A stretch of DNA of 64,000 nucleotides, from assembly GCA_918026815.1 (NCBI GenBank), contig CAKJVC010000012.1, positions 868,001 to 932,000 of the forward strand, in the 5' to 3' direction. This DNA comes from Chalara sp. BL73 (Eukaryota > Ascomycota > Leotiomycetes > Helotiales). The translations under genes were made by a program, and so were the position numbers. Shown one piece after another: positions 1 through 10,200 of this stretch. The notes beneath the pieces are model-generated. The model saw only the letters and a program-made list of their open reading frames with translations, was not told the origin of the DNA and did no database searches. The first letter of the stretch is position 1, and every line of letters begins with the position of its first letter.

Positions 1-2089
1 TGTATAAACTTTAAGTTAGTAAGTCGTGTTTTAACAATAGTTTATAAATATATTAACACGGTTTTTGTTAATAAATTTATTATACTTTTTTCGGCAGAAA
101 ATAATTTCGGATTTATATATAAATAGTATTTACTTTTTTATACGCGAATATAGTCGATCGAAAGTTTTTTACTTATATAAGTTTTTTCGAGTACAATTTT
201 TTGATTGTTAATTATTAGTTTTGTTACAGTACAATTTCGCAAATAAACGTTAGTTTTTACAGCTTTGTTTTAAAATTTTATAAACAAACTTGTTTTTTTA
301 AATATAGCTTTTACAAAGTTTTCAGCTGTTTAAATACATTTTTTTGCGATACTATTTTAATAAAATTCGTAAACAACAATATATTGTAGTCGAATATTGT
401 TTTGTTAATACTAGTCGTTTAAAAGCTTTTTTAGTTTTGCAGCGTTGTTTAATTTTACGTTTACGATTTTACAGCTCGATTTTAGCTTTATTTGTTTTTT
501 TTAAAACTGTAAATAAAAAACTATTTTTTTTTTAGTTTTCGCAGCAAAAATTTACATTTTTTAAGTTGCGTTGTCGATTATTTTAATAAAGTATTTGTTT
601 TTGCGAATTGTAATAAAAAAAAGTTTGTATACGTTTACAAATACTAAATCGAAAATATAAAGTTTTTATAACGTTAGCTTGCAGTTAAAACGAGTTTTTA
701 ATTTAATTAAAACGCAAACTTCGTAAATATAACTAAAAAGTAAAACTTTAATTTTGTTTTTTAGTATTATTACAGTATAAAACTTACAAATTACTTTTTT
801 TTTAAAATATACAAATCGTCGGTAATACAACTAATAACAAACTGTTGTTGTAGCATTGCAGTTCGTAGCTAAATAATTTACTATATTCGTATTTAATTTT
901 TTAGCCGCAAAAAAAATATAGCAGTAAATTTGCAAATTCGAAATAAGTTTTTTTAGTTAACTTAAAATTATTGTAAAAAAAAATATTAGCCGACTTTTTT
1001 TTAAATTGCGTGTTTTTTTTATTGCGAACATTGTTTTATTGTAGTTATTAGCAATGTCGAAAATTATATAAACTTTATTTGTAAAATGTACTGTAATAAT
1101 TGTACAGTTACTTTTTTGTATTATATATACTTATTATTAAAAAAGTTTGTAAAACTATTTATATAAACTTTTTTGTTTAAAAAAAATAAAATTTTTAGTT
1201 TAAAAACATACAATATATTTAACAATAAATTTTTTGGGGTTTTTTACTTGTAGTTTAACTGTGTTTATATAATCTGAGTTTAACTGTTTTTTTTTTAACT
1301 TTTATTTTACGTTTCGGTATTTTAACTAATAAGCGCTTAAAAAAGTAAAGTTAGTTAGTTATATAAAAAAAAGTTTCAAAGTTTAAAGCTTATTAAAAAT
1401 AAAAGATTTTACAAGCTTTTTTTAAAAAAATCGCAGTTGTTTTATTATTGTTTAAGTTGTAAATAAGTTTTTTCGGGTTAAAGTTTGTTAATAGCGCTTT
1501 TAAATTTAATTTAATTTTATAATATTTCTTTTTTATATGTTTATACTTTAGTTTTTAAATACTTCGCTGTTCGCGACGTTAACGCTAAATTTGTCGTTTT
1601 TCGCGAATTGTAGTTTTAGCGATTTTTTTTTATTTGCAGTTAATAAACCGGTAGTTGCGACTTTCGTACAGTTAGTATTTTAGCTTTTCGGCTTTAAAGT
1701 TTACACTTCGAGTTTTAAAATGTATTTTGCAGTTTGTAAATTGTTAAATTGCAATTGCTGCAATTTTAATTTAATTTGCTTTAAATTAATTTTTTTAAAT
1801 TTGTAAAATAAACAATTTGTTTTAAACAGTTAAGTTTAGTTAAACGTTTAAAGTCGCGTAAGTTATTGTATATTTTAACGGTAATTTTGTAAATAAATAT
1901 TTAAACAGTCGACTTTTATTAAAAGCTGTAACTAAAATAAACTCGGTATTCGTAATATAACGTTGTAGTTTTTTAAGCTTAATTTAAAAGCTTTAAATAT
2001 TTGTACTTAGTTTTATTTTAAATGTTGTAAGTTTGTTTAAATTTTCGCGACAAGTTTACAGTCGAAATTTGAAGTATTTAAGTGTAAAG
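1..2089. other. AT-rich RIP-degraded repeat DNA
   Basis: Very AT-rich sequence with long A and T runs and no credible open frame; the one ORF (344-535) is low complexity. The composition matches the internal parts of the RIP-damaged elements to the right. It may be the continuation of the copia-type element whose 5' LTR lies at 5161-5362, but I found no motif that proves this. Confidence 0.6.
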
Positions 2090-2332
2090 TGCCAGAACAC
2101 AAGTAGAGTGACTAGTCTAGTACGTGCGGAATGATCTATTGTATCGATTGTAGTATTATAACGCATACAGAACACAAACTATTCTCTACTGTACTACTCT
2201 TGTTCGTCACCCTTCCTTATAGCTTTCGATACGCCAGCGGTTCTTTACGTGGCGCGTCGCATGTGTGTAGCATGTGCTTAGCATGTGTAGCATATATGTA
2301 AGTCGGAATCGACTTTTGTCTGGACTCTGACA
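2090..2332 (-). repeat. LTR (3' LTR of gag-only element)
   Basis: 243-bp repeat matching 4232-4474 at the same length. Its outer (left) end keeps G and C (TGCCAGAACAC), while its inner (right) end is shifted to A/T relative to the partner LTR. This is the mirror image of the damage in the other copy. Confidence 0.8.
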
Positions 2333-3279
2333 TTGCTTTTTTTTTTAAATGCTCGTTTTTGGGCATTAAGTATTTAAGCATTTTTTTTAACTAACTTTTT
2401 TATGCAAACTAATGCAAAATACTTCGTTTTTAAGCTTTCGCATTTGCGCGCGGACTAAAAAAACTACTTGTTTGTAAGCAAAACTTAGCCGGAATTATTT
2501 TTCGACTATAACACTTTTGCTGTTTTTTTTTTTATAACCTGGTTTTTTAAGTACGGTTTATATTGTAAACTTTTCGTAAACTGTACAATAGTATAACGTT
2601 TTTTAGTTGTATTAGTATATGCTTTGTTAATTAAAAAATACTTTTTAATTGTAATGTAGCGTTGTACGCTGTTTTTACATTAACTAGTTAATACTTTACG
2701 TTGTAGTAATTTTCGCTAGCGCTTATATTAACTTTTTACTACGTTTCAGAACGCTTTTTATTTAAAAGCGCACCGAAAACATATTGTTAGTTTCTACAAA
2801 CTAATATTTTACACTACAGCAACTTTCGCTCGCGTTTAGCTAAATTTTATAACAACGTAGTAGCAAACATTTCGCTTGCTTTACAAAATTATAACAGTAT
2901 ACTGTAAATTCTTTTTATGCTTTTTTTATAATTTCGTAATTTACTGAAGCGTTTTTTAACAAAATTACGTTTTACTTTAAAGCAAAGTACGTATAGTCAA
3001 TATTTCAAAACATGTACGTTTGTAGTTTTTTAGTAAATACGTATTAACGTTTTTATTTTTGTGGTTTTGTAGCAATATTTTTTTTTTTTTTGTACAAAGC
3101 TTATACTACTAATTATTCGCATACGTTGCAGTGTACTAGTCGACTAGTTTTTGTTAAAGCGTACTTTGCTGTTTTCTGACTTTTTTTTTTTTTTTGTATA
3201 TAATGCTTTGTAAAATTAATGTTTACTCGAAGTTTGCTCGCAACTTTATCGGCTAGCACGCTTATATAAACTTAGCTAT

Positions 3280-3567
3280 TTATTTATTTAGTTTTTTGCA
3301 TTTTCGTGCAATATGCTTTTTTTTTTTGCAATTGTAATAAACTACTTCCGGGCAACGTTTAAAAAAATAGTTTTTGCTTTTATAAAAACAATAACGACTT
3401 AGTTTTTTTTTTACGTTTTTGCAGCGTTTTTTTTTCGACTTAATATCGACACTCGTCGTTTTTTTAACTATAAGTACAATTATCGGCACTACTTCAGCAA
3501 ACATTTTTTTTTCGGCTAAACTGCTTTTTATTTTTTTTACTTGCTTTAGCTGTTTTACTAGCTGCAA
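3280..3567 (-). pseudogene. Degenerate Gag with CCHC zinc knuckle
   Basis: A 95-codon open stretch, lysine-rich, ending in a retroviral-type knuckle that reads YYNC-KKKK-HIARKC. In the CX2CX4HX4C consensus the first cysteine has become tyrosine and the glycines have become lysines, both G-to-A changes on the coding strand. The knuckle identifies this as the C-terminal nucleocapsid part of a retrotransposon Gag. Upstream codons (to about 4200) probably held the rest of Gag but are too damaged to read. There is no start codon context worth trusting. Confidence 0.6.
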
Positions 3568-4231
3568 AATTGCTTTTTTAGTTGTAAAAAAGTTTTTAGT
3601 ATATAATATTTGACTTTTAAGCTTTAGTTTAAGCTTTACGAATAACGTATCGGCTTTTTTTCGACTATTTTTCGACTTGTTATATTTTAGCTTTTTTTTT
3701 AGCGTAGCTAGCTAAATAGCAAAATCGTTTACTTTTTCGCCGGCTTTTTGTCGAACTTTTTTATATTTTATAACTGCGCGCACTTTTTTCGAGTAAAAAT
3801 TTATTACAACGTCGGCTAACTATATTTTAAATATTTTTTACAAAAGCTTTTAAATCGAGTTCGACTCGTAAAAAAACTATCGTTGTTTTAGCTTTTTATC
3901 GAAAACTACAACGCAATAGTCGATTTTTTTATTATTTTTTTATGTGCTTTTAAGCATTTTAATTTTTTTTTTCGCTTTTAATATAAAAACTTGAGCTTTT
4001 TTAATTGTGTGCTTACAATATGTCGGCAAATCGCAAACATGCAAAAAATCGTTATTTTATTTTTTATATTTAAGTTTTTTGGCTGCTAGCTCGTTGTATG
4101 TAGTTCGTGCTAAGCTTGTAGCCGAATCTTTTTCGCGCGTAGCTATTAATTTGCTTATAGCTAACTAGTTGTTTTTCGCAACGTTTTAATTAACCGAACT
4201 ATTTCTAAAATAAAAAAAATAGCATATAAAG

Positions 4232-4474
4232 TGCTAGAACACAAATAAAATAACTAGTCTAGTACGTGCAGAATGATCTATTGTATCGATTGTAGTATTA
4301 TAACGCATACAGAACACAAACTATTCTTTACTGTACTATTTTTGTTCGTTACTTTTCCTTATAGCTTTCGATACGCCAGCGGTTCTTTACATGGCGCGTC
4401 GCATGTGTGTGGCATGTACTTGGCATGTGTAGCATGTATGTGGGTCGGGATCGACCCCTATCTGGACCCTGACA
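4232..4474 (-). repeat. LTR (5' LTR of gag-only element)
   Basis: Partner of 2090-2332. Here the inner (left) half carries the A/T-shifted bases and the outer right end stays GC-rich (GGGTCGGGATCGACCCC region). Confidence 0.8.
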
Positions 4475-5148
4475 TTAAGTTGCAAGTTTGTTTATTTTTT
4501 TTTTACAAAATTAATTTTTTTTTTATATTTGTCGTTTATAGAATTTACACAAATTGTTAATATATAAAGTACTTTTGCAAATACTATTTTGTGTTTTTTT
4601 TGCTTTTTAATATTTTATAACTTTTTCGGCGTTTCGTTTGTTTTAAGTGTAAAAGTTATTTATATATACTTTGTTACTGTTTTTTTTTAAAACGAACTTT
4701 ATTTATTTTTTTGATTATGTATAGTTCGAATAACTTAAACTATTTTTGCTATATTTCCTGCGTAAACGTTTTTATAAGCTGCTTTGCTTTGCTAATGTAA
4801 TTTATGTCGAATTGCGTTTAGCTTTTTGTTAAACACGTTTAGCGAAGTTCGAAGTACAAAAACAAAAAGCTGTCGTATAATAGCTTCCGGGTTAAAATTT
4901 GTTGATATAATTGAAATAGCAATTTGTATGTTTCGTAAGTTCGACTAGCGGTCCGTTGCTGTCTTATTAACTGTCTGTTGCTTTTAGCAGTCCGTTGTTT
5001 TCGTGTTATTAGCTGTTTGTCGCTTTTTGTATAGCTTTTACTGTTGTAATAAGTCCGTTAAACTGCAAGTAGTCGTTTTTAGCAGTTTACTTTATTTTCG
5101 ATTAGCTTTTTTTTTCTAGCTTTTTTCGTACGTTTACAGTGCAAGCCC
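4475..5148. other. RIP-degraded interior, probable copia 5' leader/gag
   Basis: AT-rich DNA between the gag-only element and the primer-binding site at 5149-5160. By position it should be the 5' end of the copia-type element on the minus strand, but no motif can be read. Confidence 0.4.
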
Positions 5149-5160
5149 GAGTTTATAACT
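5149..5160 (-). other. Primer-binding site (half initiator-tRNA type)
   Basis: On the minus strand the bases following the LTR read AGTTATAAACTC-GGGC, a RIP-shifted form of GGTTATGAGCCC. The latter is complementary to the anticodon arm of initiator tRNA-Met, as known for Drosophila copia. The same site occurs undamaged but for one base at 15453-15464. Confidence 0.55.
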
Positions 5161-5362
5161 TATTAAAAAAGTATTAGTAAAAGCTTGTGTTGTACGCAAA
5201 GTTTGCCTAAGTGCAGTGGTTCAAGAAAAATGAATTGACTTGATTATAAAACCTTTTGAAGATTGATCAGAAAAAAGGGTTTGACCCTTTCACTAATGAC
5301 TAAGCTATTACATAAAGTATAGCCCATGCTTTACGGGTGGGCTACACCACCAATTCTCAACA
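5161..5362 (-). repeat. Copia-type 5' LTR (partner not found)
   Basis: On the minus strand it begins TGTTGAGAATTGG and ends at the primer-binding site. The right (outer) 150 bp has normal base composition, including a short inverted repeat around AGCCCATGC..GTGGGCT. The left (inner) 40 bp is A/T-shifted (TATTAAAAAA where TGTTGGAA would be expected from the other copia LTR). No matching second LTR was found; it may lie beyond the left edge. Confidence 0.6.
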
Positions 5363-5450
5363 GTAATAGTAATATTAATATCGAAAGTTCGAAAAACGTT
5401 AAAATTTAAATTATTATAATGTTAATTTAAATAATTTAAATTTAAGCTAA

Positions 5451-5693
5451 TTGCTTAAAAAACTACTGTTCAAGCTTTTTTGCACAGTTAGTCGCAATAA
5501 AATTAGTATTAAAACTTTTACACTTATTAATACAAAAATTAACGGTTTATTATTTATTAATAGCAATTTCGCAAATATAATTTATAACTATATAAATTTT
5601 AAACTACAAACTTTAAAAACGCTTATAAACGTTAAAAATTATAATAAAAAAAAGCGAGCTATTATTTTGTATTATATCGAACTAAACTTGTAA
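5451..5693 (+). pseudogene. Gypsy aspartic-protease remnant
   Basis: An 80-codon open stretch resembling the retroviral-type protease segment of fungal gypsy Pol. It contains a FTLINTKINGLLF-like stretch where FTLID(S/T)GA..F is expected; the catalytic Asp reads Asn and the Gly reads Lys. It ends in HYIELNL-like residues. These substitutions are the ones RIP makes (G to A). Assignment rests on this pattern and on the RT downstream in the same orientation. Confidence 0.45.
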
Positions 5694-6596
5694 ATTAACA
5701 ATTGTTAACAAACAAAAGTATTTATATTAGTAACACTTTTAAAAAATTAAAACTTAATTTTAAAAAAATACTAAACTGCTAAAATCGACTTTTAATCGAT
5801 TGTACTAATTTACAGTTAATATAACCGAGTAATTTATTACTTTATAAGTTATAACAACGCGTAATTGTAGCTTGTAAAAAAAATATCGAAACTAAAAACA
5901 ACTCGAAATATTAGCGTAACGCTAGTATTAAAAATTAGCAATAAAAAGGTTTTTTAAAAAAAACCCCGTTTTTAAAAAAAGCTAAAAAAAAATTACAAAA
6001 CTAAAATCAGCAAAAACAATACTAACGAATAAAAAATAAGTTAGCTAAATCGAAAAGCTAACAAGCCGGTACAAAAATCAAAAGTTTTAAAATTCCGAAA
6101 AAACAAGTTTATTTAATTATACAGTATCGATATTTGTTAAATTTTAAAAGCAGTATTTAAAATTAATTTACGTTAACCGAAAAATACGTTTTTTATAACT
6201 AGTTTATTCGAAATCGACAAAAAGCTTGAAGTATGCTATAAAAAAAAATACGATTTTTGCGAACAAGTTTTTAGCGAAAACGAATTAAATTAGTTACGTT
6301 GTACTTTTTTAAAACAGTTTTAAAAATACGTAAACGCGTTTTTAAAAAAAGCTTTTAATATATTGCTGCTTTTTAAAAATACGATTATTGAATAAAGCTA
6401 AAAAACTTTAACAACAGAAATAAATTAAGCTATAGTTTTTTACGGTATTAATTTATTTAAAAGCTCGAAGTTATAAAATAGTTTTTAACAAATAATTTAA
6501 AAAATAATTTTATTAAAACTAACTAAACTTTTTTTGCCGCTTTTGTACTGTTTGTTAAAAAGTTTAACAAAAATTTATAGTTTTGTATCGACTTTC

Positions 6597-6855
6597 TGTA
6601 ACAGCCAGAGCCGGTTAGAGACGGATAGGAGCTGAAGGGCCGCAAGCGGCATGCTCCACCTCTGAGCAGCCATAGGCATACAGCTACAGCAGAGCTGGAA
6701 GGATATAAGGAACAGCTAGAGCTTTCAGGAGGAAAGCAAGCTTGAGTTTATCTGCTAGACGGACAAGCATACTTTTGATATCAATACATCACTATTGCAG
6801 TCACGTGTCTTACCTGTTATATTGCAATCCCTCCTGTTGCCCTCTATTTGTTACA
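6597..6855. repeat. Solo LTR (TGTAACA..TGTTACA), 259 bp
   Basis: The segment starts TGTAACAGCC and ends TTTGTTACA. It is flanked on both sides by the pentamer CTTTC (6592-6596 and 6856-6860), a perfect 5-bp target-site duplication. Base composition is normal, in sharp contrast to the AT-rich gypsy DNA on both sides, so it entered after, or escaped, the RIP that hit its host. No internal sequence or second LTR is present, so it is a recombination product. Terminal bases suggest a gypsy-type family; orientation cannot be told. Confidence 0.85.
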
Positions 6856-6959
6856 CTTTCATAAACTTAATAAATATACTTAAAAAACTCGGTATTTTTT
6901 GTTTTTAATCGAAAAAACGCTAATTAAAATTTCGAAAACTAAAATTTTTACTAAACTAA

Positions 6960-7560
6960 ATATACAACAAACGTTTTGTAAATTCGTATGTTTTTTAATT
7001 TAAAAAAACTAACAACGTTTCGTATTTGTTATAAAGCATATAAATATAAAATACTGTTCGAAAAGCTAACTAATAAATTTGCTACGTATTAATATTATAT
7101 AAACGAAGTTTTTTTTAATTATTTAAACATATTCTGTATAGTTTATTTAAATAATATTTTGATTTACTTCGAAAATTCGTTAAAATACAATATATATATA
7201 TTAAGTTAATATTAACCCGTTTTTATAAAGCCAGTTTACAAACCGATATTAAAAAGTCAAAATTCGAAATAAAACGTATTAAATATTTAAGTTTTATTGT
7301 TTTTACGAACAGCGTTACAACAAATTTTAAAGAAGTAAAAATAGTACGCAATTAGCAATTATTTGTTTTAATAGTTAAAATAATTTTTTTTTAAGTTTTT
7401 GCGAATTTTATCGGCAGTTTATTAACAAATACAAACGTATTGCGAAACTGTTAACAGTTTTTACAGTTTAAAACAATTCATTTATTTAGTTTAACGTATA
7501 CTAAACTGCTTTTAAAAAGTTAAAAAACGTTATAATAAATGTTTTTGTATTACGCTATTA
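6960..7560 (+). pseudogene. Gypsy reverse-transcriptase remnant
   Basis: The plus strand reads a damaged Ty3/gypsy RT: an FGLTNAPATFQ-like stretch (here FNLKKLTTFR), then a YYINEVFFNYLNIF stretch, then the active site Y-L-N-N (7144-7155) in place of Y-L-D-D, followed by ILIYFEN. Downstream come traces of the FEV.RTKYLGFIV and KV..VR.WQLP blocks. Both catalytic aspartates are Asn, so the enzyme is dead. Stops interrupt the frame. Confidence 0.7.
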
Positions 7561-7770
7561 CATTTTAAAAGTTATTATTATTATTATTATTCCTTTTGAC
7601 GTGCTGTATCAGTCGAGGACTATGTAGCACGGCTAGCGCCTAGGCGCTAGCGTTCCTATCTAGTTTATTTACAAGCAATAGTAGTAGTCAATCTATTCCA
7701 GTGAATGTTGAGGGTCTAGCCTTAATTGTAGCAAATAGCAAAACAAAAGAAATTGTAGCGAACGTCTATT

Positions 7771-8784
7771 CTACTTTTCTAGCTTTTTTAACGCTTCTAG
7801 CTCCTTTAGCTTTTGTTCCCGCTCTAGCCTATTCAGGTGATTCCGTCTAGTACAGACGCTAGTCGCTTTGAAGAACGCTAGCGTTTTTTCAATGCCGATA
7901 GTTGTATGTAGTAATAAGGCTATTGTAAGCCTGTTTCTTTCAAGGTCGTTTTTGAGCTTTGATCTAGCTAAAGCTAGCTTAGGATCATTACAGCTAAATA
8001 GCAAATGCTGAGCTGTTTCTTTCGTTTCGCACACACACTTGTCAGACGTCACATAACTTAGCTTGTGCAAATATAATCGAATATAGCCATAGCCGAGCTT
8101 TAGTTGAAATAGCGAGCTAACTAGCTTTCTAGTCGTTCTGCGCAGTAGTTGTATTTTTGACTTGATTTTCCACGGAAACAGCTTTTTGTATGTAAATGGA
8201 TTTGTACTAAGCTTGCTGTCGTACTTTGCTAGCACATTTTTCTATTTCGCAATATTAGCTTTTTTAGCTTCGCAGCCAAGTACTGCAAAACTAGTCGTTG
8301 TAATGCTAGGTTCGATAGTTGTAGCTAGTTTAGCTAGTTTGTCGGCTTGGTCGTTTCCGTAAATATCCGTATGCCCTGGAACCTACTTTAGTGCAATACT
8401 AGCTCCTTTTTCTATTGCATGTAGCGTAGCTTCGCTAGCGCGTATTTGCTGTGATTGGCCGGGATTGTCGTTAGCTGATTTTAGCCTGTGAAGTGCGGCT
8501 TGATTGTCGGCATAGATATTGTAGTTCTGGCCTGGCTGTGCTATTGTACTAGCGTATTCGATAGCTTGTGTGATTCCTTCTAGCTCTCCATTGTAGACTA
8601 GCTGTGATTGGCTAATGTTGTCGATATTGCGATGTATTGTACTAGGCCGTCCTTGATTGTCGTATTGTAGCGCAATGAAGCCGATTCCTATGCCTGTCGA
8701 TTCGGTGCTGGGAATCATCGACGCATCGGAATACATGTTAATTGTACTAAAGTAGCTTAGGTGATTCAAGCTAGTTTGGTGCAT
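7771..8784 (-). pseudogene. LINE A ORF2: RNase H and C-terminal zinc motif
   Basis: Two open stretches (8383-8784 and 7771-8235) collinear with 22342-23346 of copy B. The first is an RNase H domain: YSDAS near the start, YNGELEGI with the second acidic residue, and NIYADNQAAL with the third. The second holds the C-x-C-x7-8-H-x4-C motif (CVCETKETAQHLLFSC) typical of the ORF2 end in fungal and animal LINEs. Copy A keeps YNGELEGI where copy B has YNRKLEGI. The two stretches are separated by a stop and frame loss. Confidence 0.75.
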
Positions 8785-8937
8785 TGTGGTGGCGTCCTCT
8801 TTTGACAGCGAGCTGATTTCGACTTTGTATGGCGTAGTGCGATTTTATGGAGCGTACTTGTAGTGCTGAATATGCTTTAGTTTAGCTAAACTAGCTGAAC
8901 TAGCTGAACTAGCAATGCGTTCTAGTTGTGTGCCGGC

Positions 8938-9055
8938 TGTTGGAATGAGAGAGAACATGATTATATTATTCAAAATGAAGATAGGAGGCAGGGCCTCCTA
9001 TCTATATGCCTACAGTCAGGGTTTATAGAGGGGCTGTCTGCCTGAGGTTTCAACA
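8938..9055 (-). repeat. Copia 3' LTR
   Basis: 118 bp, TGTTGGAATG..TTTCAACA. It contains a perfect 10-bp inverted repeat GATAGGAGGC/GCCTCCTATC with a 3-base loop (8980-9002). It differs from the right LTR mainly in the first 50 bp, where the right copy has A or T. Confidence 0.9.
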
Positions 9056-9070
9056 CTCCTACACAGGCAT

Positions 9071-9134
9071 AAAGCTCTTACAACTGAAAGCTTCCACGGC
9101 TAAAAGCTTTTACAGCTGAAAGCTCCTACATGCT
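9071..9134. repeat. Four tandem 16-bp units beside the copia LTR
   Basis: Four consecutive 16-nt units starting AAAGCT (9071, 9087, 9103, 9119), with the form AAAGCTCCTACAGCTG and a few differences each. They lie 15 bp inside the 3' LTR. The segment has kept more G and C than the rest of the interior. Confidence 0.8.
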
Positions 9135-9666
9135 AATTACAAAGTAGGCCCTTCCCGAGCTAAACTTTCTAATGTAAACTTTTATAACTTCTGTACAGAA
9201 AAATTGCTTTGCAGTAGCCGTGTTATTTTACTTTTATCGCTTTCCTAAAAACTTCGAACTTGTTTTTCGCAAAAGCTTTAGTTATTTTATCGGCTACTTG
9301 TTTTTTAGTTGATATATATTGTAAGTCGATTTTTTCGTTTGCTACTTTTTTTCGAACAAAGTAGTATTGAATATCGATGTGTTTTATACGTGTATAAAAC
9401 TGAAAGTTTTTAGCTAAAGCAATAGCTTTTTAATTGTTTCCGTGAATAATTATTGCGCTAGCACTTTGATTTATATTAAAATGAACTTAGCTAAAAAAGC
9501 TTTGTAGCTATATAGCTTTTTTAGTCGCGTTAGTTTGCTCGATATACTCGGCTTCGCAGAATAACAACAATACTGTAAATTGTCGTTTTGCTAACTAGCT
9601 GATTGCTGCGCTTTTAATGTTAAATACGTATTTTGAAGTTAACCGACGTGTTTTTGTGTTTTTTGT

Positions 9667-10200
9667 TTAGTTTAAGTTCGTGTAGCTTGTTAATAGCTGT
9701 ACTATTTCTCGAAACACTAATTTTATATATATTGTTTCTTTAATGTATCGCAATACTCGTTTTATAGCTTTTATGTATGTTTCGTTTAAATTTAAAACGT
9801 GTCGACTAACGACGAATACAGCGTATACTAAGTTAAAACGTATACTTAACATAGTATATATAAAAAAGCCAACTATAAATTAGTACTAGCGACGAAAAGT
9901 TGAGTCGGCTTAGTATTCGGACTGCGCAAATGTAAGTCGAGTCGTAGTTTTTTTATAAATGTAGCAACAAAAGTACATTTTTTTATGCTAAAGTTTTTAA
10001 AAACTTTGCGCAAATAAACTTTCTGAAAAAGTCGCAAAGTTTGTTGTAAGCAGTCGCGAATTATTTTTATTTTTAAATAAAAATAACACGAGTTTAAGTT
10101 CGATATATAAAACCGCTAACTAAGCTTTATTTTAATAGTTTAAATATTTGTTTTTAAATTATTTGCAATTAAAAAGTCGTTTACGTAAATTGCAATAATA
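9667..10200 (-). pseudogene. Copia reverse-transcriptase remnant
   Basis: At 10176-10187 the minus strand reads Y-V-N-D in the context IIAIYVNDFLIANN, the copia RT active site YVDD with the first Asp changed to Asn. Further downstream (9667-9852) a 61-codon stretch matches the end of copia RT: YAVFVVSRHVLN, then KAIKRVLRYIKETIYIKLVF, then SYTNLN for the G-Y-x-D-A-D start of RNase H. All substitutions are of the RIP type. The protein is non-functional. Confidence 0.75.

Larger units (their letters stand above)
2090..4474 (-). mobile_element. Gag-only LTR retrotransposon, RIP-damaged
   Basis: Two direct LTR-like repeats of 243 bp (2090-2332 and 4232-4474) flank about 1.9 kb. On the minus strand each repeat starts TGTCAG and ends GCA. 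A purine tract (A-run then GCAA) sits directly before the left LTR on the minus strand, as a polypurine tract should. The only coding trace is a Gag zinc knuckle on the same strand. There is no room for integrase plus reverse transcriptase, so the element looks non-autonomous. Flanking pentamers TAAAG and TTAAG differ at one base, so the target duplication is only approximate. Orientation rests on the purine tract and the gag frame together. Confidence 0.75.
5363..7571 (+). mobile_element. Gypsy-type LTR retrotransposon remnant
   Basis: Protease-like and then reverse-transcriptase-like traces follow one another on the plus strand, the pol order of Ty3/gypsy elements. Many G-to-A and C-to-T changes break the frames. 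A solo LTR (6597-6855) interrupts the interval between protease and RT. The right side is cut where the LINE copy A tail starts. RNase H and integrase are missing from this window, and no LTR of its own was recognised. Confidence 0.7.

Noticed and set aside
2090..4474. Interpretation as two solo LTRs by chance in tandem
   Set aside because: Equal lengths, same orientation, a purine tract at the right place and a Gag knuckle between them favour one element.
9071..9134. CRISPR-like array
   Set aside because: Units of 16 bp have no spacers; it is a plain tandem repeat in a eukaryotic transposon.
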